Below are positions 1 to 4,815 of a stretch of 11,648 nt of DNA, piece by piece. The stretch is from CAYFFV01 sp964342695 (lineage in GTDB: Bacteria > Acidobacteriota > Vicinamibacteria > Vicinamibacterales > UBA8438), in the NCBI GenBank assembly GCA_964342695.1, contig CAYFFV010000032.1:1-11648 (forward strand), given 5' to 3'. Positions within the stretch are counted from its first letter, which is position 1. Each line of letters starts with the position of its first letter. Below the pieces are notes generated by a model, which saw only the letters and a program-made list of their open reading frames with translations, searched no databases and was not told where the DNA came from. The translations under genes and the position numbers were made by a program.

Positions 1-783
1 ATCGAACCTTTCGATCGACGGTTCTGAGAAAACACCCGCTTCGGAAATACGCCCATACATAATCCCACCGTTGGGTTGTTGATACACAAAACTACTTGCC
101 GGAGGTTCTGCTCCACCCAATGCTGGCCCCCACTGGATGGTCGGTTGAAGATTTTCTTGTCCCAACCGAGCGTCAACAGTCAACCTGACTACGTAGGGAC
201 TGACTGTTGGATCAAACGCGTACGTTTTCCGGATCGTAAATCCACCAGCATCCTGATATTCGAACGTCAGAGTGTCTGTTTGACCACTCAGTCTCAACCC
301 AGGAGAACTCGATCGATAAAGGGCCTGATCAGCTAAATAGGTCAATATTTCATCGTCGAACTTAACCGTAAAAGGCCACACCTCTTCTGCCGGAAGATCG
401 CCGGAAATCAGTTCAACGGGTTGGCCTCCAGTGAGATACTCCTTAAGCTGCCAACTAACCAATTCGCCACCCCGATTAGAAAAGACAGCCCGAAAAAAAT
501 CACTTTCAACGGTTATATCCCTTGGCTCGCCGTCAGAAACGACCGGTTCTGCCACGGGTGGATCGACCGGCGTTAGTCGGCTTTCCTGAGAACGGGGTGA
601 CTGTCCCGCCTGCGCCGCGGTCTGAGGCAAAGAACGATCTATGGGGGTATTGGGATCCTCCCCCTCCTGCGTTTCCCCCATTGGTGGCGACGTAGGCGGG
701 GGAGGGGGAGGCACAAGAAAACTCTGGTAGGCATAAAGCACCAGAAACGACAAAAAAACGGCAAGGAGAACTCTTTTCTCCAT
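1..783 (-). CDS. yidC: Membrane protein insertase YidC, N-terminal part (runs off the window)
   Basis: YidC inserts and folds inner-membrane proteins, alone or with SecYEG. Only the first 261 residues are visible; the conserved five-helix insertase core lies beyond the window edge. Residues 4-24 are a hydrophobic N-terminal anchor (starts MEKRVLLAVFLSFLVLYAYQ). A proline-rich linker follows, with six consecutive prolines at 25-30, then a low-complexity acidic/Gln stretch to about residue 85. The beta-rich periplasmic P1 domain begins there, with FFRAVFSNRGGEL near its start and a segment ending in GGIMYGRISEAGVFSEPS. This architecture is that of Gram-negative YidC. The ATG start is supported by a GAGG Shine-Dalgarno sequence 10 nt upstream. 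It lies 19 nt after yidD and is last in the visible rpmH-rnpA-yidD-yidC unit, the standard neighbourhood. The call rests on the N-terminus plus context, because the catalytic core is not in view. Confidence 0.93.
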   Translation of the reverse strand, partial: MEKRVLLAVFLSFLVLYAYQSFLVPPPPPPTSPPMGETQEGEDPNTPIDRSLPQTAAQAGQSPRSQESRLTPVDPPVAEPVVSDGEPRDITVESDFFRAVFSNRGGELVSWQLKEYLTGGQPVELISGDLPAEEVWPFTVKFDDEILTYLADQALYRSSSPGLRLSGQTDTLTFEYQDAGGFTIRKTYAFDPTVSPYVVRLTVDARLGQENLQPTIQWGPALGGAEPPASSFVYQQPNGGIMYGRISEAGVFSEPSIERFD

Positions 784-802
784 ACGATGCTGGCCTCGTT
801 AT

Positions 803-1087
803 CTAGCGTTGCTGGGGCCGGCGAGGTTCCGGCACCTGGTCAAGACCGGACTCACAGAATGGGTGACAGCGCGCAAGTCGCAGCACGGTCAACCAGCTCC
901 CTCTCAAGGTTCCGTGCTTAATTAACGCCTCTTCAGCATACGACGAACAAGACGGCACAAACCGGCAAGAACCTGTAAATATTTGTGAAAAAAAGACTTT
1001 ATACGCTCTCAGCAGCCAAAGTAGCACATTTGTAGCTGTACTCGTCGTACTTTCAGCTGTGTTTGAATCTCTATTGGGAACGTGCAT
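803..1087 (-). CDS. yidD: Membrane protein insertion efficiency factor YidD
   Basis: YidD is a small membrane-associated protein that helps YidC-dependent insertion. The 94-residue product carries the family block from about residue 34 to 86: SQIFTGSCRFVPSCSSYAEE, then a helix with EALIKHG, then RLARCHPFCESGLDQVP. Cysteines are at 41, 47, 74 and 78, and the CRFxPSC and RCHP signatures are intact. A hydrophobic or amphipathic segment (VLLWLLRAYKVFF, residues 21-33) precedes the block. The ATG at 1087 gives about 20 extra polar residues rich in Ser and Thr and overlaps the end of rnpA by 17 nt. A GTG at 1027, just before that segment, would give a 74-residue protein closer to the usual start, but I see no good ribosome-binding site for either. 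The gene sits between rnpA and yidC as in many bacteria. Family assignment is firm; the start is uncertain. Confidence 0.93.
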   Translation of the reverse strand: MHVPNRDSNTAESTTSTATNVLLWLLRAYKVFFSQIFTGSCRFVPSCSSYAEEALIKHGTLRGSWLTVLRLARCHPFCESGLDQVPEPRRPQQR

Positions 1088-1421
1088 ATCGTCTCAGAGT
1101 ATTGAGATAGTCAGCCTGAAGAATGTCGAACGCCTTCTCGGAGAACCCAGGTCGCGGCAACACAACGATGTCCAAGCTGAACCCCTCGTGTTCACCTTTA
1201 TTTAGCCGAAATATTTCACGGATTACACGTTTTGAACGATTTCGACTTGTCGCACCACCAAGGCGACGCGTAGCAATGATTCCAAGCCGGGTGACCTCCA
1301 AATCGTTGGGAAGCACAAAAAGCGTGAGGTGTCTTCCGCGCACCCGAACGCCTTGCTGTTGAATCCGCAGAAACTCTGGCCTCTGCCGAACGCGTTCTCG
1401 GCTAGACAGGGTTCTTTCCAC
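1071..1421 (-). CDS. rnpA: Ribonuclease P protein component
   Basis: RnpA is the small basic protein that binds the catalytic RNase P RNA and helps it recognise the 5' leader of precursor tRNAs. The 116-residue length is normal for the family. The signature RNR helix is at residues 60-72 (RNRSKRVIREIFR). The aromatic N-terminal region is present (EFLRI at 16-20, HLTLFVLP at 31-38), as is the C-terminal DIVVLPRPG strand around 84-92. The start is GTG at 1421; the codon immediately before it is TAA, so no longer version in this frame is possible. No Shine-Dalgarno sequence is visible upstream in the A/T-rich 28-nt gap after rpmH, so translation may depend on coupling to rpmH. The end overlaps yidD by 17 nt. 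The rpmH-rnpA order is nearly universal in bacteria. Confidence 0.96.
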   Translation of the reverse strand: MERTLSSRERVRQRPEFLRIQQQGVRVRGRHLTLFVLPNDLEVTRLGIIATRRLGGATSRNRSKRVIREIFRLNKGEHEGFSLDIVVLPRPGFSEKAFDILQADYLNTLRRYARSQ

Positions 1422-1449
1422 TTATATTAAGTTGTTTAATTATAACAGT

Positions 1450-1587
1450 TTACGAGACTGCTAACCGCTTGCGCCCCTTAGCGCGGCGACTATTTAAAAT
1501 CCGGCGGCCGTTCTTTGTACTCATTCTTTTCCTAAATCCGTGAGTCCGTTTCCTCCGGCGGCGGTTTGGTTGATAAGTGCGCTTCAT
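1450..1587 (-). CDS. rpmH: 50S ribosomal protein L34
   Basis: This short gene encodes the 45-residue L34 protein of the large ribosomal subunit, which binds 23S rRNA. It begins MKRTYQPNRRRRKRTHGFRK, continues RMSTKNGRRILNSRRAKGRK, and ends RLAVS. This matches the usual L34 pattern MKRTYQPSxxxRxRxHGFRxRMxTxxGRxVLxxRRxKGRxRL over its full length. The ATG at 1587 has a GGAG Shine-Dalgarno sequence 10 nt upstream (1598-1601). It is the first gene of the minus-strand unit, about 60 nt downstream of the predicted transcription start of the promoter at 1654-1683. It lies 28 nt before rnpA. Confidence 0.97.
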   Translation of the reverse strand: MKRTYQPNRRRRKRTHGFRKRMSTKNGRRILNSRRAKGRKRLAVS

Positions 1588-1653
1588 TCGGTCCGATCTC
1601 CATTTCCTGCGCCGGTGAAACCACTCAGCTCATACACCGAACGGGAACTTACC

Positions 1654-1683
1654 ATCATATCGAAGCGGTCTCTCGAGTGTCAA
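1654..1683 (-). promoter_or_regulatory. Sigma-70-type promoter for rpmH-rnpA-yidD-yidC
   Basis: On the minus strand a perfect -35 hexamer TTGACA (1678-1683) is followed after 18 nt by TATGAT (1654-1659), one mismatch from the -10 consensus. Transcription would start near 1647, giving a leader of about 60 nt ahead of rpmH. The position, directly upstream of a highly expressed ribosomal-protein gene, fits. Confidence 0.75.
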
Positions 1684-1817
1684 CGATGACCTCTCAACAT
1701 TAACTTAACTGGCCAAGTTTCAAACTTTAGCGGTTGATTTTTCTGTCAATTGCCTGACTTTGAATGGTGTGTTACATTCGCCGGTCTAAATCATGGCGAT
1801 CAGACAGTTGTTGGTGG

Positions 1818-1849
1818 TTTTCCACAACTGTGGAAGAAATTGTGGAAAT
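1818..1849. promoter_or_regulatory. Cluster of three DnaA-box-like sites upstream of dnaA
   Basis: TTTTCCACA (1818-1826) differs from the consensus TTATCCACA at one position. It is followed in inverted orientation by TGTGGAAGA (1829-1837) and TGTGGAAAT (1841-1849), 12 bp apart in the same direction. The first two form a near-perfect palindrome, TTCCACA-AC-TGTGGAA (1820-1835). The known roles of such sites next to dnaA are origin function and autoregulation of dnaA. Assignment is by pattern and position only. Confidence 0.65.
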
Positions 1850-2007
1850 TTCAGGGTTTCGCCCAAATTTAGTGTTGTTTGGTGTGCAAATATGTAAAAA
1901 CCTCTGTTTTTAAGTGTTTTAAAGTATTTTTTGCTTCAAGTTTTAGCGTGCTTTAGGGTTTCCTTGGTTTAAAAGAGGCGAATATTCACCTTTTATCGCC
2001 AGTTGAT

Positions 2008-3339
2008 ATGACAACACACATCTGGAACGAAATACTGTCGAGGGTTGAAACAAAAGTTAACCGACATAGTTTTATTACCTGGTTCAAACCAACAAGTTTC
2101 ATTGAAGACACCGGTGAAGAGATACAAGTTTTCGTACCAAATAGTCTTTCTCGTGATTGGCTCACAAAACATTATGGCAGCGTAATTAAAGAGGCTCTTA
2201 CAGAACTTGGTCGAGAAAACCTCAAAATTACTTTTTCAACCGATGGCAATGCTGGCTCAAGCCAATCTAGTGAAATACCAGTAGCCCCCTTACATGAAGA
2301 GCCAAAAAAACAGGCCCCTAGGCCCCGAGGGTTAAATCCTCGGTATAGTTTTGACACTTTTGTCGTTGGTTCCTCCAACCAATTCGCACACGCTGCCGCT
2401 TTAGCGGTCGCCGAGGCTCCCTCTCGGTCCTATAACCCGCTATTTCTGTATGGGGGTGTGGGACTTGGGAAAACACACCTAATGCACGCTATCGGCCAAT
2501 ATCTCTTAGACCAAAACAGTCAACTAAAACTAACCTATATTTCTTCAGAACGTTTTATGAACGAAATGATTAACGCTGTTCGGTACGACAGAATATTGGA
2601 GTTTAGAGAGCGTTATCGAACTATTGATGTTCTTCTTGTTGACGACATCCAATTTCTAGCTGGAAAAGAAGGTACGCAGACTGAGTTTTTTCATACTTTT
2701 AACTCCCTTTATGACGCGCAAAAACAAATTATTCTGAGTAGTGATTGCCCCCCCAATGAGATTCCTTCACTTGAAGAGCGTCTTCGGTCACGTTTTAAAT
2801 GGGGTCTGATAGCCGATATCCAACCACCTGATCTGGAAACAAAAGTAGCTATTCTTAAAAAGAAAGCTGCTGCCGAGGGTGTGCCTCTAGCTGACGGCGT
2901 CGCACTTTATATTGCCGGCCGGATACGTTCTAACATTAGGGAACTTGAAGGCTCTCTGATCCGCTTGTTGGCGTATGCGTCTTTAACTGGTAGTGAAATC
3001 TCGTTACCTCTTACCCAGGATGTCCTTCGCGATATCCTTGACCGAGAGGATCAAAATGTAACAATTGAGATAATTCAAAAGTTTATTGCGAATTACTACC
3101 AACTTAAAGTTACTGATTTAAAGTCTCGTAATAATTCAAAAACTGTCACCCTACCACGACAAATCGCGATGTATCTTTCAAAGTCGCTAACAAACAATTC
3201 GTTGCCCCAAATAGGAAAAAGCTTCGGTGGTAAACACCATTCCACAGTTATTCATTCGATTAAAAAGATCGAAGAACGACGAAAAATTGATAGGGATTTC
3301 CACACGCTAATTAACAGTTTCCTTGAGTCTTTTAATTAA
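2008..3339 (+). CDS. dnaA: Chromosomal replication initiator protein DnaA
   Basis: DnaA is the AAA+ ATPase that binds DnaA boxes, melts oriC and loads the replicative helicase. The 443 residues show all four domains. Domain I is about 1-80 (WNEILSRVETKVNRHSFITW at 6-25, typical start). A short, poorly conserved domain II linker is about 81-108. Domain III is the ATPase, about 110-335. Domain IV, the DNA-binding domain, is about 350-443. Visible motifs are Walker A GGVGLGKTH (149-157), Walker B LLVDD (209-213), sensor I region SSDCPP (244-249), Box VII arginines R258 and R262 in ERLRSRF, and sensor II RELEG (311-315). In domain IV, PRQ (383-385) matches the minor-groove arginine region of E. 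coli R399, and the signature reads GGKHHSTVIH (407-416). H410 stands where E. coli has D433. The start has no clear ribosome-binding site. Codon use is A/T-rich. The gene is flanked on both sides by DnaA-box sequences. Confidence 0.98.
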   Translation: MTTHIWNEILSRVETKVNRHSFITWFKPTSFIEDTGEEIQVFVPNSLSRDWLTKHYGSVIKEALTELGRENLKITFSTDGNAGSSQSSEIPVAPLHEEPKKQAPRPRGLNPRYSFDTFVVGSSNQFAHAAALAVAEAPSRSYNPLFLYGGVGLGKTHLMHAIGQYLLDQNSQLKLTYISSERFMNEMINAVRYDRILEFRERYRTIDVLLVDDIQFLAGKEGTQTEFFHTFNSLYDAQKQIILSSDCPPNEIPSLEERLRSRFKWGLIADIQPPDLETKVAILKKKAAAEGVPLADGVALYIAGRIRSNIRELEGSLIRLLAYASLTGSEISLPLTQDVLRDILDREDQNVTIEIIQKFIANYYQLKVTDLKSRNNSKTVTLPRQIAMYLSKSLTNNSLPQIGKSFGGKHHSTVIHSIKKIEERRKIDRDFHTLINSFLESFN

Positions 3340-3356
3340 GATTTATAATTAAAAGA
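3328..3356. repeat. Perfect 11-bp AT-rich inverted repeat over the dnaA stop codon
   Basis: The arms TCTTTTAATTA (3328-3338) and TAATTAAAAGA (3346-3356) are perfectly complementary around the 7-nt loop AGATTTA. The dnaA TAA stop (3337-3339) lies across the left arm and loop. The stem has one G-C pair and no immediate U-tract, so it is a poor match to a classic intrinsic terminator. It could weakly attenuate transcription or contribute to origin unwinding; both are inference. Confidence 0.7.
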
Positions 3357-3440
3357 AAGCTTCATTTTTAGTTTATCCACAGCATCCACAGTGTCATTCT
3401 GTTGGTGTCTCTGTACGTGGATTGTTCTCAACAGGGTGTT

Positions 3441-3600
3441 GTAAATATTCATAAGATTATCAACATTTATTTAAAACTGTAAAATATTGATAAATATAGA
3501 TTTATATTCGCTCGGTAACTTTTAAACAGACCTATATTCTTGTTATAATTAATATAGCTTTAAAACATTAATTAGTAATAACTTTAGCGTTCATAGTTTT
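3441..3600. other. AT-rich stretch, probable DNA unwinding element
   Basis: A hand count gives 32 G or C among 160 bases (about 20%), far below the neighbouring genes. It lies directly right of the DnaA-box group, where a duplex unwinding element is expected. It also contains the probable dnaN promoter, so part of the A/T richness may reflect promoter function. Confidence 0.6.
3521..3549 (+). promoter_or_regulatory. Probable extended -10 promoter for dnaN
   Basis: A perfect extended -10 element TGTTATAAT (3541-3549) has the candidate -35 TTTAAA (3521-3526, four of six consensus positions) 17 nt upstream. Transcription would begin near 3556, leaving a leader of about 93 nt before the dnaN ATG at 3649. 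The surrounding sequence is so A/T-rich that chance matches are possible. Confidence 0.6.
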
Positions 3601-3633
3601 AATGTGAACGCCCTATTGCGGTCCCCCTCTACC

Positions 3634-3637
3634 GAGG
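3634..3637 (+). promoter_or_regulatory. Shine-Dalgarno sequence that favours the dnaN start at 3649
   Basis: GAGG lies 11 nt upstream of the ATG at 3649. The alternative in-frame GTG at 3604 has no such signal and would add 15 residues that precede the normal DnaN N-terminus. Confidence 0.55.
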
Positions 3638-3648
3638 TCATCAGTTAC

Positions 3649-4764
3649 ATGGAACTGACTGTTCGTAAGAACGATCTACTACCAGAGTTACAGTTGTTTC
3701 AAGGAATTATTGAACGGAAAAACACCATCCCAATCTTAGTAAATATTCTAGTTAGGGCCGAAGAAAATGGAGTTGTTCAATTATTGGCAACTGACCTCGA
3801 GGTTGGTCTTCGCAGTCAAATTACCGCTACGGTCACGAAGGCCGGTTCAATAACCATACCAGCGAAGAAACTCTACGAAATTGTTAAGTCTCTACCAGAG
3901 ACGGAGATTCAAATTAAAGAGGGAACAAAAGGTTCTGTCACGATTTTAGCCGACCGGTTTAAATCAAGGATGCAAACTTTACCAAAGGAAGATTTTCCAA
4001 CACTTCCTGATACACCCAAAGAAACACCAGTTAAATTACCTCGCACTGATTTTCGCGAGATGGTTAATAAAACACAATTTGCGATTACAGGAGAGGACAC
4101 TCGTTACTTTTTGAATGGCGCTTTATTTTTATTACAACCTGGCAAGATGCAACTTGTTGCAACTGATGGCCATCGCTTAGCACTTGTTGAGACAGAACGA
4201 GAGAATATTACTAATGAAGTAGAAAAAACACAGGCGATTCTTCCTAAAAAAACACTATGGGAACTCTCTAGACTTTTAACTCAGGGAGATGATCCGATTG
4301 AGTATGTGCCCGGAGAAAACCATCTATTTTTCAATGTTGGAGGGAGGCAACTTATCTCCCGCGTAATAGATGCACAATTTCCAGCTTACGAGCGAGTGGT
4401 ACCAACGGGAAACGATAAAACGATCGAGTTAGATCGGGACCGACTAACAAGTGTTGTTAAACGTGTTGCATTGTTATCTAGTGATCGGTCTAGAGCTGTG
4501 AAGCTTCAAATTAGTAGTAATCAACTTGGAATTACCTCTAGTAGTCCTGAGGTTGGCGAGGCCGCTGAAAGCTTTACTGTTGAATATTCTGGTGAAGAGG
4601 TTGAAATTTGTTTTAACGCCCAATATGTCCTTGATTTTTTGGCTGTAACTGATTCAGACACTGTGCAACTTCAGCTTAAAGATGAAATGAGTCAGGCAGT
4701 AATGAAGCCAGTGGGATCAGAGGGTTGTGATTACACCTACGTCATTATGCCAATGCGTGTGTAA
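3649..4764 (+). CDS. dnaN: DNA polymerase III beta subunit (sliding clamp)
   Basis: DnaN forms the dimeric ring that tethers DNA polymerase III and repair enzymes to DNA. From the ATG at 3649 the protein is 371 residues, the normal size for three clamp folds of about 120 residues each. Recognisable features are the N-terminus MELTVRKNDLLPELQLFQGI, the second-domain motif ATDGHRLALVE (E. coli has TDGHRLA at the equivalent place, part of the partner-binding groove), and the third-domain SRVIDAQFPAYERVVP. The C-terminus is YVIMPMRV, matching the E. coli YVVMPMRL end that lines the hydrophobic cleft. A longer form from GTG 3604 is less likely. It follows the candidate origin and probably has its own promoter there, so it need not depend on dnaA transcription. 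gyrB follows after 51 nt. Base composition is A/T-rich like dnaA. Confidence 0.97.
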   Translation: MELTVRKNDLLPELQLFQGIIERKNTIPILVNILVRAEENGVVQLLATDLEVGLRSQITATVTKAGSITIPAKKLYEIVKSLPETEIQIKEGTKGSVTILADRFKSRMQTLPKEDFPTLPDTPKETPVKLPRTDFREMVNKTQFAITGEDTRYFLNGALFLLQPGKMQLVATDGHRLALVETERENITNEVEKTQAILPKKTLWELSRLLTQGDDPIEYVPGENHLFFNVGGRQLISRVIDAQFPAYERVVPTGNDKTIELDRDRLTSVVKRVALLSSDRSRAVKLQISSNQLGITSSSPEVGEAAESFTVEYSGEEVEICFNAQYVLDFLAVTDSDTVQLQLKDEMSQAVMKPVGSEGCDYTYVIMPMRV

Positions 4765-4815
4765 CCAGGAAATTCACCACACGAAAACAACACGATCACC
4801 TAACAGAGCGAAGGG

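Larger units (their letters stand above)
1588..2007. other. Divergent rpmH-dnaA intergenic region (420 bp)
   Basis: No gene is visible here. From left to right it holds the rpmH leader and promoter, a stretch without recognisable signals (about 1690-1800), a cluster of three DnaA-box-like sites (1818-1849), and a T-rich segment (about 1905-1970). The T-rich segment has T-runs at 1907-1911, 1917-1920, 1927-1932, 1941-1944 and 1952-1954; the first three start exactly 10 bp apart, which favours intrinsic bending. I see no confident dnaA promoter: TATGTA at about 1891 with a poor -35 is the best candidate. No Shine-Dalgarno sequence is present directly before the dnaA ATG; the nearest GAGG is more than 25 nt upstream. 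Confidence 0.7.
3340..3648. other. Candidate oriC between dnaA and dnaN
   Basis: This 309-bp gap has no gene. It contains a perfect DnaA box TTATCCACA (3373-3381), immediately followed by GCATCCACA (3382-3390, two mismatches). Further weak boxes are TTCTCAACA (3425-3433, two mismatches), TTATCAACA (3457-3465, one mismatch) and TATTGATAA (3485-3493, reverse orientation, two mismatches). The boxes lead into a long A/T-rich stretch. Together with the boxes upstream of dnaA, this resembles the bipartite B. subtilis type of origin. The origin call is inferred from boxes, base composition and dnaA-dnaN context; no replication data are available here. Confidence 0.75.

Noticed and set aside
76..336. 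An 86-codon plus-strand open frame near the left edge
   Set aside because: It overlaps yidC on the opposite strand, has no motif and no ribosome-binding site.
3413..3422. CGTGGATTG as another reverse DnaA box
   Set aside because: It has three mismatches to the consensus TGTGGATAA, too many to count.
1726..3589. TTTAGCG recurring at 1726, 1942 and 3583 in the gaps around dnaA
   Set aside because: The same 7-mer also occurs in coding sequence (near 2400 and 8828), so it is not origin-specific on this evidence.
3604..3648. GTG at 3604 as the dnaN start
   Set aside because: The ATG at 3649 has a GAGG upstream and gives the normal DnaN N-terminus MELTVRKNDLL; the 15 extra residues look unrelated to the family.
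3560..3648. A riboswitch or structured leader before dnaN
   Set aside because: The leader is A/T-rich with no stable stem or known motif that I can recognise.
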